DNA of 64,000 nt from M3007 sp041160955 (GCA_041160955.1 JBEAVK010000435.1:1-64000), one strand, 5' to 3'. Positions 8,313 through 18,126 are shown, counted from the stretch's first letter. Made by a program: numbers and translations. Notes: generated by a model not told the origin, from the letters alone.

Positions 8313-11300
8313 CTACTCTTTTTTCTTCTTCTTAAATGGATCCCATTTATTTAATTTATCTTGGGCTTGTTCTACCGTTTTTTTTCCTTTGTCACCTACT
8401 ACATCTCCTGCTTTCTGTCCAACAGCACCGCCCACAGCATCGCCTACTTTTTGTCCGGCTTCGCCTCCCAATACTTTTCCGGCTTGTTCTTTGGCCAATT
8501 CTGCTGCTTTTTTCGCGGCTTCATCCATTTTTTTGTCCACCACTTTGCCAACGGTGTCTTTCAATTTATCCGCCGCTGCGTTGGCTTTTTCTTTTGCTTT
8601 ATCCAATTCGCGATTGGCCATATTGGTTACGCTGTCTTTTGCTTTTTGGGTATAATCCGCAACGGTAGCCTTCATTTCATCCTGCATAGTGGCTTGTCCA
8701 TCGCTACCCAACACTTTTACGGCCATTTTAGGATTGAATAAAGAACCTGTAAGATCGAAACGGGTATTGATATATTCACCTTGAGCAATACTTACACCCA
8801 CTTTTGATGCTTCCGAAGAAAGAAAACTTAGACCACTGTTGGCGGCAGTTCCAAGGGATTTGCGTGGTATTTTAGTGGTAATTTGGTAATTCATGTCACT
8901 ACTGATACCGTGTTTGCCGCCAATAATCATAGAAACATCCTTTACTTTTACATCAAAGGGTTTGATGGTTACAAATCCATCCTTAATTTCAAACCAGTTT
9001 TTGGTATTGGCCAATTCCAGCCTTTTCAAATAATCAATATTTAATTTTTCTCCGATAGCATTCATCGGTTTAAAATTATTGAAAATTGCGGATATCGTCT
9101 CAATAAATCCAGCAGCAGATAAAGTGGTCAAATCTGGCATCATATCTTTACCCAATAAGCCACTCATGGATAGGGTAGTGTTGAATTTGCCATCCATTAA
9201 TTGCGCTACAGGTGCCAGTTTTTTTACCGTTTCGAATTGCAAAAATGCGTTTTTAAAACTAAAATCTTGCATTGCCATGTCCATATTAAACAGCGGCTTC
9301 GACAAATCCTGCGTGTTATATGCTCCGGTAAGCCCCACCATGCCGCCTAATACCGTGGCCGTACAATCTTTCAAATTGGCTGTTCTGTCCTTCACAACGA
9401 TGGCTCCATTCAGGCCATTCAGGTCCATATTGGTGTACTTTACTTTGGCGAAATCTGCATTGATGGTCATGTCCATATTTTCAGGTACTGGAATAACACC
9501 CATTTCTACCGGAGGCTGACCCGCTGGCGCAGGTTCATCAGTCATAAACTGATTGAGGTCAAAATAAGTAGATCTCAGATTGATCGTGCCAACAACTGTT
9601 TGATTATCAAATAGATAGTTCCATGCGTTGTCGATTTGACCATTACCCGACAAATCGCTTTCACCCATTTTAAGCCCAAAATCAGAAATACTCATTTTAT
9701 TAGGTAAAAAATGGCCTGTCATACGCATATCGTTGATCTTATAATCTTCATAGAGCAATTGCCCAATTTTGCCATCCACATTAAAATCCCACCGATCAAA
9801 TGCCTTTTCCGTATCGGCTGGCACGTCATTGGGGACGGTAGTGGTAGTAGCAGGCTCGGTACCCATCATTTCATTGGCATCCAATAAGTTAGAGGAGAAA
9901 CTAAGCGTTCCTTTCATAGTTTTATTGGTCGAAAAATAGGCCAAAACATTGTCAATATTAGCATTCGCGCTAATGTCGCTTTTCCCGATTTTTCCAGTGA
10001 AGTTACTCACCGTTACTTTCTGTGGAGAAAATTCTGATTGTAATGTTTGAATATTGACCGTTGGGCTACCTTTGGCACTGTAGATCATATTTTGGATACC
10101 TAATGCACCTGAAACATTTACTTCCTCGTATTTTTGAGCATCAATTTGGCTCATGGCAGCCTTCATCATAATATCCGCATTGATGATACCCGCTAATGAG
10201 GTGACACCTTCCATTGGAAATGCTTTGGATAATTCTGCCAAATTGAGGACACCTTTTATCTTAGTATCAATGGTTGGATCAGTAACTGGCGTTTTTAATT
10301 TGAAATAACCTTCTACCGGATTTGAACCAATTTTCAAAGCAAATTTGGAAATATCCAATGTCATAGGATTCAAAGATGGGCCTGGCGAATTGATTAAGGC
10401 ATCTACATTGATTCCACTTATGCCAAGGGGTAGGGTAGGGTACTGTACACTTCCATTGCCTACATTCAGTTTTAATTGAAAATTAGGGTAAACAGTTTCA
10501 TTGAATTTTCCTTTAGCCGACCCAGAAAATGCAATAGTTCCATCTGCTTTTACGGAATTAAAATCTTGCGTATAAGCACCAGGGATAATAGACAAAAAGG
10601 ATTTAAAATCGTTTTTAGGTGTACCAAAAGTAAGATCCATCAAAATATCGGTCTCGTTAGGCATTTCTACCCATCCATCTAAATTGAGGGTCAAATCGTT
10701 TACTTTGGCCTTATTTTCCTTCATGGTAAAACGCATTTTACCCATATCAGCGTTGATGGTTGCATCCCAATCTGCTTTGGCATTCCGCAAATATTGAACA
10801 CCTCCATAGTTGACTGAAAGTTGCTGAACGCGGGTTTCCATCACAAAATCATAAATGTCGGCTGCGAGATCGCCTTTGCCTTTATGGTTAAGACCTTTCA
10901 TCTCCATTACCATATCGAGGCCACGGTCGTCGTATAGAATATTTCCGTTTTTAATCTCGTAGTATTCGAGTTTAATTGGACTACTTTCGGTAGTCGTGGT
11001 CGTAGGCGGAGCAGGTTTGGTAATATCGTAATTGGCCGCACCATTAGAGAGCGCATATACTTTCATTTCAGGTTCATCTATTGATAAACCTTTGATAATG
11101 ATATTATTATCAAAAATAGCGGCCCAAAGATCAACCGCTACATCCAGTTGTTTTGTTTTGAGTAACGGCACATTGGCAAATACTCCCGGGCCGTTTATAA
11201 CAGAGAGGTTTTTGAGTCCAACTGCTAATTTTGGAAACTCGCGAAACAGCGAAATATCAACGGATTCAAAATCCAGTTGTGCTGTAAGTTCGTCATTGGC

Positions 11301-11411
11301 TGCTTTTTTAATAGCGGCAACAATTTCGTCTTTGTAAAAATAGGGAATGGATACCATTGCACCCAATAATAAAACGAGTAGGACAGCAAAGCCTATGAGT
11401 AATTTTTTCAT
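8313..11411 (-). CDS. AsmA-family envelope protein with Lys/Ala-rich C-terminal tail
   Basis: A 1032-residue protein with one N-terminal membrane anchor (residues 4-25, LLIGFAVLLVLLLGAMVSI). The AsmA N-terminal signature follows (FESVDISLFREFPKLAVGL), then a long repetitive beta-strand region to about 905. AsmA/TamB-like proteins are thought to bridge the periplasm and move phospholipids or affect outer-membrane assembly. The last 122 residues (911-1032) differ: they are rich in Ala, Lys, Asp and Gly with short repeats such as AGQKVGDAVGGAVGQKAGD and end in KKKKKE, resembling LEA-like helical tails. It is followed by 11426-12100 and 12122-14179 on the same strand, which suggests an envelope operon. 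Confidence 0.88.
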   Translation of the reverse strand: MKKLLIGFAVLLVLLLGAMVSIPYFYKDEIVAAIKKAANDELTAQLDFESVDISLFREFPKLAVGLKNLSVINGPGVFANVPLLKTKQLDVAVDLWAAIFDNNIIIKGLSIDEPEMKVYALSNGAANYDITKPAPPTTTTTESSPIKLEYYEIKNGNILYDDRGLDMVMEMKGLNHKGKGDLAADIYDFVMETRVQQLSVNYGGVQYLRNAKADWDATINADMGKMRFTMKENKAKVNDLTLNLDGWVEMPNETDILMDLTFGTPKNDFKSFLSIIPGAYTQDFNSVKADGTIAFSGSAKGKFNETVYPNFQLKLNVGNGSVQYPTLPLGISGINVDALINSPGPSLNPMTLDISKFALKIGSNPVEGYFKLKTPVTDPTIDTKIKGVLNLAELSKAFPMEGVTSLAGIINADIMMKAAMSQIDAQKYEEVNVSGALGIQNMIYSAKGSPTVNIQTLQSEFSPQKVTVSNFTGKIGKSDISANANIDNVLAYFSTNKTMKGTLSFSSNLLDANEMMGTEPATTTTVPNDVPADTEKAFDRWDFNVDGKIGQLLYEDYKINDMRMTGHFLPNKMSISDFGLKMGESDLSGNGQIDNAWNYLFDNQTVVGTINLRSTYFDLNQFMTDEPAPAGQPPVEMGVIPVPENMDMTINADFAKVKYTNMDLNGLNGAIVVKDRTANLKDCTATVLGGMVGLTGAYNTQDLSKPLFNMDMAMQDFSFKNAFLQFETVKKLAPVAQLMDGKFNTTLSMSGLLGKDMMPDLTTLSAAGFIETISAIFNNFKPMNAIGEKLNIDYLKRLELANTKNWFEIKDGFVTIKPFDVKVKDVSMIIGGKHGISSDMNYQITTKIPRKSLGTAANSGLSFLSSEASKVGVSIAQGEYINTRFDLTGSLFNPKMAVKVLGSDGQATMQDEMKATVADYTQKAKDSVTNMANRELDKAKEKANAAADKLKDTVGKVVDKKMDEAAKKAAELAKEQAGKVLGGEAGQKVGDAVGGAVGQKAGDVVGDKGKKTVEQAQDKLNKWDPFKKKKKE

Positions 11412-11425
11412 AAAATTAAAACTAT

Positions 11426-12100
11426 TTATTTTTTATCGTTTCTTAATTGGTACAAAATAGCCAAAGACAACGCGGCGGTTTCTTCTTCGGCATTCAAGTC
11501 CCTCAGCAAGAGCATGGCTCTAGGGTTAGGCGATAAAGGTGGCAAGGCGGGGTTGCTCAAAGTCAAAGTGGTTTGATTCCCCAATGCTACGGGCAACGAG
11601 CGCTCGTCGTTATTGGCTTGTATTTGCGCTAAGAGTTTTGAGTTTTTACCAGATGCCAATAACGCACCTCCCGATAACACAGCATAAGGTTGGCTATTGA
11701 CCCATATTTCAACATCTTTATCTTTGATTCGGTAAACAAATTCCTGGTTACTCGTGCGGGCAACAGCAATTTTTGATTTGCCCAGACTTATTTCAGCAAC
11801 AGCAATCACCGGTTCTTGATAAATGGTATCAATGGTGCCTTTTCTTGTACTACCAGTTTCGTACCATTTGCTATGGTTTTTGAGGTTGCTCAAAGAAAGT
11901 AGCGGCATCAGATCTTTGCCATCCCAAGGAATAAGATTAGCCTTTTCCTGCTCCAGCACGGTACGAAGCCGATTCACGAGGGAATCCCATTGTCGGGATC
12001 CAGGTTGGGCGGCAATATTTCCAAATGCTTTTACGAGCATCCATACCACGCTAATGAAAAAACTGAAAATTCCAATAATAAAAACAAATAAACCTTTCAT
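11426..12100 (-). CDS. Membrane-anchored protein of unknown function
   Basis: A 224-residue protein with one N-terminal hydrophobic anchor (residues 3-24, GLFVFIIGIFSFFISVVWML). A mixed alpha/beta domain follows that resembles no family I can name. It lies between the OmpA/PD40 gene (21 bases upstream) and the AsmA-like gene (14 bases downstream) on the same strand, so it is probably the middle gene of an envelope operon. The anchor and context suggest an inner-membrane or periplasmic role. Confidence 0.72.
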   Translation of the reverse strand: MKGLFVFIIGIFSFFISVVWMLVKAFGNIAAQPGSRQWDSLVNRLRTVLEQEKANLIPWDGKDLMPLLSLSNLKNHSKWYETGSTRKGTIDTIYQEPVIAVAEISLGKSKIAVARTSNQEFVYRIKDKDVEIWVNSQPYAVLSGGALLASGKNSKLLAQIQANNDERSLPVALGNQTTLTLSNPALPPLSPNPRAMLLLRDLNAEEETAALSLAILYQLRNDKK

Positions 12101-12121
12101 TATGAATGTTTTATGATGAAA

Positions 12122-14179
12122 TTAGGGTTGGCTAAAAGTTACTTTTACATCAAAACGAACATTAGTCAAATGCTCTTCTTCGCTGCAATTAACACCTACA
12201 GCACATTGGTTACGCGGCATTGTACCGCCTTTCCCAGATGTTTGGATACGTGATGCCTTGATGCCCCTGTATTCCAAATACGCTTGAGCATTTTCTGCTC
12301 TTTCTTTTGAAATATCGAGATTTGAAGCGGCGTTTCCACGGGTATCTGTATGTGCAACGAGTTCGATATTCATTTCTGGGTAACGGCTCATCAATTCAAA
12401 TAGACCGTCTAGCGCACGTATCGCCGAACTGTTTAAGGTTCTTTGGTTAGGTTCAAAGGTAATTTTGTCCAAAACAATTAATGATCCATTTTGAATACCA
12501 TTGGCTAATGGTGATTCTTCTTTTGGCATTGCTCCTATCTTGGTTGGTCTTAGGCGCACTTCCTGTAAGTCAGTACGCTCTTTTTGTGCTGCGAAACTAT
12601 AATTGGACAATTGGAACCCCGCTTTTTCAACGGTTACTAAATATTCTCCTTGTTCGTTGAGGCAAATATCGTATTCTCCGTTCAAATTGGTACGCACTGT
12701 TTGGGTTTTATTGCTTGCTTTATGAACAAACTTAACATTGGCGTTCCCAATACGCGTACCCAATTGATCGGTTAAAACCGTTCCACTGGCGCGGTGGCAA
12801 TCGGGTGCTTTGTTCAATTTAATATTTATAATTGCTTTTCCATCTTCATCTTCGATACTTACCAATTGTTGGGAAAGTTGGTAGTCTCGGTGGTTGACCA
12901 ATAGCATATAACTTCTGAAACGTAGAAAATCTGCATCGGCATTACCTTTTGTATCGGTATGGTAATCTGCGCTTCGCATTTTATCCGCAGATTTTGGTTT
13001 CAACTGCATGCTGTATATAGTAGGGTTTTCAGGTGACGGTTGCAGGTCTAGTTCATAAACACTATTGTCTGCATCGACAAAACCTTCACCGGACGATTTA
13101 AGTACCCTTATTTCAGCGCCGTAAACAGGGTTTCCTGTCCGGCCATCGGTGACCACAATAGAGGCTTCCCGCGCTGTAGGCCGTACTTGCCTGATACCTT
13201 GTTCAATACTAAACATCCAAATATCATCTTTACCAATAGAGCCATTTAAGCCTTGCTCATTTGCTTTTCTATTACTGGTAAAAAATCCCTTATTCAGTTC
13301 ATCATTAATGATGAATCCGAGGTCGTCTTCGGGTGAATTATATGGCTTATCCATATTGAAAACAACTGGTTTCTTCGTTTCCGAATCCGTTCCTAAAAAG
13401 AAAATATCAAGCCCGCCGAGGTTAGATTGGTGGCCAGTAGAAGAGAAAAACAAGGTGCCATTTGGGTGAATAAATGGGAATAATTCCGATTTTTCCGTGT
13501 TTACGTCGGATACATTTACGGGAGTACCCCATGTGCCATCGGCTTGTTTGTCGCTGTAATAGATATCAAAACCGCCTAAACCACCCTCCATATCGGACGC
13601 AAAATAGATTCTTTTGCCATCTGCACTCAAAGACGGGTGTACGCAGGAATAGTCATTGCTATTGAAGGGGAGTTCACCTTTGGGTATCCAATCAATCGCC
13701 CCTTTTTTTGCTTCGTAAATTTTGAGCCTAACTTTACCATCTCGGTCTGCTTTTTGCACACCATCCTTTTGATTGTTTTGGGTATAGAACATCGTCTTAA
13801 AATTACGACTAAAAGTTACAGGGCCTTCGTGCAGTTTGGAATTAATATCCAAAGAGAAATTTTGGCGCGCTGTTGGTGCTCCGTTGGGATCGAAGGGGGC
13901 AAAATAGAGTTCCGAAAAAGTTTCACCCGTATTTTTATCTTGGGCACCATTTTTTTTGGAACTAGAAGCAAATACCAACCCGTTTTGGTAGAAAGCGGGG
14001 CTATAATCGGTAGATTTGGTATTTATTTCTGTCACATTACGGATGGTTACTTTGTTTTCAGGGCTATCTTTTTCCCTGAAACGATCCTTTGATTTACTTT
14101 TAGAGGATTGTTGAGCATTTAGCGTTACGGTAAGTAGTAATAAGGGGAGGATGAAATTAAAAAAAGTGTATTTTTTCAT
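12122..14179 (-). CDS. OmpA-family protein with PD40 propeller and CarboxypepD_reg domain (PorE-like)
   Basis: A 685-residue exported protein with signal peptide residues 1-22. A PD40/WD40-like propeller follows at about 60-330, with repeats such as HPSLSADGKRIYFASDMEGG and FPFIHPNGTLFFSSTG. A carboxypeptidase-regulatory-like beta-sandwich lies at about 460-540. The C-terminal OmpA peptidoglycan-binding domain at 570-685 has the pattern VAHTDTRGNAASNLDISKER. The same order is found in PorE-type T9SS outer-membrane proteins and many other Bacteroidota envelope proteins, so PorE is possible but not proven. A paralogue of the same design is at 36152-38725. A GATCTTTG box at 14244-14251 may drive the three-gene unit. 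Confidence 0.86.
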   Translation of the reverse strand: MKKYTFFNFILPLLLLTVTLNAQQSSKSKSKDRFREKDSPENKVTIRNVTEINTKSTDYSPAFYQNGLVFASSSKKNGAQDKNTGETFSELYFAPFDPNGAPTARQNFSLDINSKLHEGPVTFSRNFKTMFYTQNNQKDGVQKADRDGKVRLKIYEAKKGAIDWIPKGELPFNSNDYSCVHPSLSADGKRIYFASDMEGGLGGFDIYYSDKQADGTWGTPVNVSDVNTEKSELFPFIHPNGTLFFSSTGHQSNLGGLDIFFLGTDSETKKPVVFNMDKPYNSPEDDLGFIINDELNKGFFTSNRKANEQGLNGSIGKDDIWMFSIEQGIRQVRPTAREASIVVTDGRTGNPVYGAEIRVLKSSGEGFVDADNSVYELDLQPSPENPTIYSMQLKPKSADKMRSADYHTDTKGNADADFLRFRSYMLLVNHRDYQLSQQLVSIEDEDGKAIINIKLNKAPDCHRASGTVLTDQLGTRIGNANVKFVHKASNKTQTVRTNLNGEYDICLNEQGEYLVTVEKAGFQLSNYSFAAQKERTDLQEVRLRPTKIGAMPKEESPLANGIQNGSLIVLDKITFEPNQRTLNSSAIRALDGLFELMSRYPEMNIELVAHTDTRGNAASNLDISKERAENAQAYLEYRGIKASRIQTSGKGGTMPRNQCAVGVNCSEEEHLTNVRFDVKVTFSQP

Positions 14180-14243
14180 AAGTACTTAGATGATATTTTT
14201 GCATTGTTTGGAGTGAAATATGGAATCATATTCATTCCCGCCG

Positions 14244-14251
14244 CAAAGATC
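14244..14251 (-). promoter_or_regulatory. Putative -7 box GATCTTTG
   Basis: A minus-strand TTTG box with GA instead of TA, about 65 bases upstream of the OmpA/PD40 gene. Confidence 0.4.
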
Positions 14252-14342
14252 GCGCTTTTCAATTATAAGTTAAAGTGTAAAGTAATTTTACTGATTAAGT
14301 ATATAACGTACAATTAGACGATAATAATTCATCAAGGCTACA

Positions 14343-14350
14343 TAATTTTG
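14343..14350 (+). promoter_or_regulatory. -7 box TAATTTTG adjoining the helicase start codon
   Basis: A perfect TAnnTTTG followed by only CACC and then ATG 14355. Transcription would start at or next to the A of the ATG, so a leaderless mRNA is predicted. Confidence 0.6.
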
Positions 14351-14354
14351 CACC

Positions 14355-15671
14355 ATGCAGTTAAAAACACCATTAGTACTCAGCGATGACTTTAAATATG
14401 CCTTGGATTTGATCGAAAAATCGAAAACAAGTTTATTTTTGACGGGTAAAGCGGGAACGGGCAAAAGTACTTTGTTAAGTTTATTTAAAACAACAACGCG
14501 GAAAAAAATGGCCATTTTGGCACCCACCGGCGTTGCTGCGCTGAATGTATCTGGTCAAACGATTCATTCCTTCTTCGGTTTTCCACCTCGTATTCTAACA
14601 GCACAGGAAGCAGGAAAAAAAACGACAAGAAAAGACCTATTACGGCTTTATAAAAATTTGGAAGTACTTGTTATTGATGAAATTTCGATGGTACGCGCCG
14701 ATATTTTGGATGGAATTGATATTTTCCTACGCCGTAACCGCGAAAACCACCAACCTTTTGGAGGGGTACAAATGATTTTTGTAGGGGATTTGTTCCAATT
14801 ACCCCCAGTCGTGACCAATGATCCAGTGGAGCGATCCTATTTTCAAGATTATTATAATTCGCCTTATTTTTTCTCGGCCAATGTGCTACAGGATGGGCAG
14901 TTTCAAATGGAACACTTAGAATTACGAAAAGTATATCGCCAAGATTCCCGCCATTTTTTGCGCTTATTAGAAGCAGTTCGGTTGAAAAATGTGGATTTTG
15001 ATGATTTAGAAGATTTGAATGAAAGATTCGATCCCAATTTTTCGGAAACGGAAGGCTATATTACACTCTGCGCCAGAAATGCAACCGCAGAGCGTATCAA
15101 TAATAATGAAATCCAGCGTTTACTCACACCTAAATTTACTTATCTTGCAGATGTAAAGGGGTTATTTGATCCGTCCATGTACCCAACTGAGGCCGCGATG
15201 GTGCTGCGCAAAGGTGCCCAAGTGATGTTTATCAAGAATGATTCGGAAAAAAATTATGTCAATGGTACAATTGGTACAATTGCTGAGATTTCTGACGAGC
15301 GCATCGTTGTAAAAACAACGGATAATACAGGCCGTTCCATACTTGTGACTGTAGTCAAATCGGAATGGGAAATTTTGCGTTACAAGGCAGATATTAGTGG
15401 CAATATTGAGGCTGAGGCAATTGGGTCATTTGTGCAATACCCGCTTAAATTGGCTTGGGCCATCACTATTCATAAAAGCCAAGGTAAAACCTTTGATAAG
15501 GTATTGCTTGATCTTGGCGGCGGCGCATTTGAACATGGTCAATTATATGTCGCTTTGAGCCGTTGTAGAACACTGGAAGGCATTGTACTCCGCCAACCTA
15601 TCAAGGAAAGCGATATCATCACCGACGAACGGATCGTGGAATATTACGATAGGGCATTTAGAAGAAACTAG
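14355..15671 (+). CDS. PIF1/RecD-like superfamily 1 DNA helicase
   Basis: A 438-residue ATPase/helicase. Walker A is FLTGKAGTGKSTLL (about residues 28-41) and the PIF1-like signature PTGVAALNVSGQTIHSFFG follows. Walker B is LVIDEISMVRADILD, then GGVQMIFVGDLFQLPPV (motif III). The C-terminal UvrD_C_2-type motifs are WAITIHKSQGKTFDKVLLD and ELYVALSR-like GQLYVALSRCRTLEG. The family unwinds DNA 5' to 3' and acts on G-quadruplexes and stalled forks. The downstream flippase gene begins 2 bases after the stop. The promoter predicts a leaderless message. Confidence 0.92.
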   Translation: MQLKTPLVLSDDFKYALDLIEKSKTSLFLTGKAGTGKSTLLSLFKTTTRKKMAILAPTGVAALNVSGQTIHSFFGFPPRILTAQEAGKKTTRKDLLRLYKNLEVLVIDEISMVRADILDGIDIFLRRNRENHQPFGGVQMIFVGDLFQLPPVVTNDPVERSYFQDYYNSPYFFSANVLQDGQFQMEHLELRKVYRQDSRHFLRLLEAVRLKNVDFDDLEDLNERFDPNFSETEGYITLCARNATAERINNNEIQRLLTPKFTYLADVKGLFDPSMYPTEAAMVLRKGAQVMFIKNDSEKNYVNGTIGTIAEISDERIVVKTTDNTGRSILVTVVKSEWEILRYKADISGNIEAEAIGSFVQYPLKLAWAITIHKSQGKTFDKVLLDLGGGAFEHGQLYVALSRCRTLEGIVLRQPIKESDIITDERIVEYYDRAFRRN

Positions 15672-15673
15672 CC

Positions 15674-17158
15674 ATGCGTAAACTATTCCTTATCAATATT
15701 TTGTTGCTTGTTTTCGTCAATGTACTGATAAAGCCCTTTTTTATCTTTGGCATTGATCTTACGGTGCAGAACCGGACAGAACAAGGTGCTTATGGCCTTT
15801 ATTTTGCCTTATTGAATTGGGCGTATCTATTTCAAATTATTAGCGATTTTGGGCTTCAAAATTTTAATGCACGTCATGTAAGTAGCGCATCCCATCTGTT
15901 GGAAAAATATTTTCCTAGTCTGCTGGTGATTAAGGTTTGTCTAAGTTTCGTCTATTTTTTTGTTGCAATGGCTGCTGCATATAGTATCGGCAATTACCAT
16001 AATGAGGCATTATGGCTTTTGGCGGTTTTGTTGGGCAATCAGATTATGGTGCAAATGACGCTTTTCCTTCGAACCAATATTAGTGGTTTAGGACACTACA
16101 AAATAGATAGTTTACTTTCTTCCTTGGATAAATTGCTCATGCTGTTCTTTTGCGGCTTCGCACTGTGGTGGCACGATAGAACGAGTACGGGTGTTTTTCC
16201 TATTATTTGGTTTGTTTTAGCACAAAGTGTGGCTTTATTGATGACGATGTTTGTAGTGTATGGTGTTTTGCGTTCAAAATCGCAGATACCTTTGCGTCCC
16301 AAATTACTGACTAATTTGAAAACGGGTTGGCCCGTAATTTTGGTGCTTTTTAAAAAGAGTCTTCCTTTTGCTATCGTTATTTTGCTGATGAGCGCATATA
16401 CCCGCCTCGATGCGATTATACTCGAACGCATACTGCCCGATGGTGATTACCATACGGATATTTTTGCTGGCGGTTACCGTTTACTGGATGCGCTCAATAT
16501 GTTTGGTTATTTATTTGCGTCGCTGTTATTGCCCATGTTTTCTCGACAATTGGCAGCAGGTAGTGATATTAGGCCGCTCACATTACTCAGTTTTAGGTTG
16601 ATTTGGGCGGGTAGTATTACCGCTTGTGTGAGTATTTTCATTCATCGGCAAGATATTATTGCTCTTATGTTCAAAGGCAAATCAGATATTGCGTATCGTA
16701 GTGATGTATGTGGGATACTGATTTGGAGTTTTGTAGCAATTTGCGTTACGTATATATTTAGCACATTACTTACGGCGGGTGCCAAAATGAGGTCGATGAA
16801 TCAGATTTTTTTGGCAGGGCTTTGCCTCGATCTGATATTAGATTTCACCCTGATTCCTACCCAAAAGGCTATAGGTGCTGCTTATGCGGCATTGGCTACC
16901 CAGTTATTTGTTGCTGTGGGAATGGTTTTTTTATGTTATAAATATTACCAAATCCAGTTTACATGGGCTGGATTTGGCCGAATTGCTTTGTTCTCGTTAG
17001 CAATTGCCTTCTCTGCATGGTTCTTCCATAGTGTAAATGATATGAATTGGCCAACACAATTTGTGGCCACCTTATTAAGTGGACTAGCGTTGGCGTTTAT
17101 TACTGGGTTGGTTGACCTACGTCCCGTATTGGACTTATTAAAGAAAAATCAGGCGTAA
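15674..17158 (+). CDS. Polysaccharide/lipid-linked oligosaccharide flippase (Wzx-like, MOP superfamily)
   Basis: A 494-residue polytopic membrane protein with about 12-14 hydrophobic segments along its length and few charged loops, the pattern of MOP-superfamily exporters (Wzx/MATE/MurJ). The segment AYTRLDAIILERILPDGDYHTDIFA, quoted here only as its core RLDAIILERI, matches the conserved middle region of Wzx-like proteins. It probably flips lipid-linked sugars across the inner membrane. It starts 2 bases after the helicase stop and its 3' end overlaps rfaE1 (opposite strand) by 10 bases. The neighbouring heptose kinase gene may be relevant to surface polysaccharide synthesis. Confidence 0.83.
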   Translation: MRKLFLINILLLVFVNVLIKPFFIFGIDLTVQNRTEQGAYGLYFALLNWAYLFQIISDFGLQNFNARHVSSASHLLEKYFPSLLVIKVCLSFVYFFVAMAAAYSIGNYHNEALWLLAVLLGNQIMVQMTLFLRTNISGLGHYKIDSLLSSLDKLLMLFFCGFALWWHDRTSTGVFPIIWFVLAQSVALLMTMFVVYGVLRSKSQIPLRPKLLTNLKTGWPVILVLFKKSLPFAIVILLMSAYTRLDAIILERILPDGDYHTDIFAGGYRLLDALNMFGYLFASLLLPMFSRQLAAGSDIRPLTLLSFRLIWAGSITACVSIFIHRQDIIALMFKGKSDIAYRSDVCGILIWSFVAICVTYIFSTLLTAGAKMRSMNQIFLAGLCLDLILDFTLIPTQKAIGAAYAALATQLFVAVGMVFLCYKYYQIQFTWAGFGRIALFSLAIAFSAWFFHSVNDMNWPTQFVATLLSGLALAFITGLVDLRPVLDLLKKNQA

Positions 17159-18126
17159 TACTCTTCTAACTCTTTGTTTAGCAAGTCTTTATCAACCGGA
17201 ACTACGCCCTGCCTTTCACATACCTGGCCTCCAGCGAGGTTGGACAATACGGCTATTTCCGCTGGTGTTATGCCTGCTGCTAGCCCTAAGGCGGCAACAC
17301 TAATAACGGTGTCACCTGCACCGCTCACATCTGCAATATTTCTTGGAGTGGTAGGGTATATCTGCCCCTGTTCCGTTTCCTGCGCATCTAAAAACAAGCC
17401 CTTTTCGGAAAGGGTAATCATTGTCCATTGATTCTGTAATTGTTCTTTTAAATAAGAAGATGCTTTGTGCAATGTGTCCAAATTTGAATCTACCAAAAAG
17501 GGCACGCTATCCTTCACCTCTTTTAAATTAGGTTTAAAGAGTGTTACGCCTTTATACGCAAAAAAATGATGCTTTTTAGGGTCAACAGCGACAGGGACTC
17601 CTCTTTTTTTAGCCATTGCAATGATCTCTTGAATAACCGACAATGTCAATACGCCTTTGTTGTAGTCTTGTAAAATAACAGCACCAATATTATACTTTTC
17701 CATTAAAAAATTTGACTTTTCCAGAATTTTCTTAGCAGTTAAATCATCTAAATCAAAAGTATTTTCTCTATCAATCCGGAGCATTTGCTGGTGATTTCCT
17801 ACAATTCTCGTTTTTACAGTAGAAATTCGGCTAGGGTCAATCACAATTCCTTCGTTCGAAATATTCAATTCGGTCAGCATATTGCAAAAAATACGACCAT
17901 CCTCATCGTTTCCTACCACGCTGCAAAGTAGGGGAGTACTGCCTAACGCCTTGATATTCAGCGCAACATTAGCTGCACCACCGAGGCGATCAAATGTTTG
18001 TTGGAAATGTACAACGGGAACAGGGGCTTCTGGTGAAATACGTGTAACATTACCAGAAAGGTAGCGATCAATCATGATATCGCCAATGATAAGGATATGC
18101 TGATTTTCGAGTTGGGAGAGTAGCAA
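17149..18126 (-). CDS. rfaE1: D-glycero-beta-D-manno-heptose-7-phosphate kinase (RfaE1/HldE kinase domain)
   Basis: A 325-residue PfkB/ribokinase-family kinase that phosphorylates heptose-7-phosphate in ADP-heptose synthesis for LPS core. Motifs are ILIIGDIMIDRYLSG, the substrate loop LGGAANVALNIKALG, and the ATP/anion-hole motif DVSGAGDTVISVAALG. Only the kinase domain is present, not the fused adenylyltransferase of HldE. The start is unusual: in frame upstream is the TAA of the preceding gene, then ATT TTG, and the next ATG lies inside the conserved IGDIMID motif. TTG at 18126 is therefore the likely start, coupled to the preceding stop. Confidence 0.92.
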   Translation of the reverse strand: MLLSQLENQHILIIGDIMIDRYLSGNVTRISPEAPVPVVHFQQTFDRLGGAANVALNIKALGSTPLLCSVVGNDEDGRIFCNMLTELNISNEGIVIDPSRISTVKTRIVGNHQQMLRIDRENTFDLDDLTAKKILEKSNFLMEKYNIGAVILQDYNKGVLTLSVIQEIIAMAKKRGVPVAVDPKKHHFFAYKGVTLFKPNLKEVKDSVPFLVDSNLDTLHKASSYLKEQLQNQWTMITLSEKGLFLDAQETEQGQIYPTTPRNIADVSGAGDTVISVAALGLAAGITPAEIAVLSNLAGGQVCERQGVVPVDKDLLNKELEEYYA

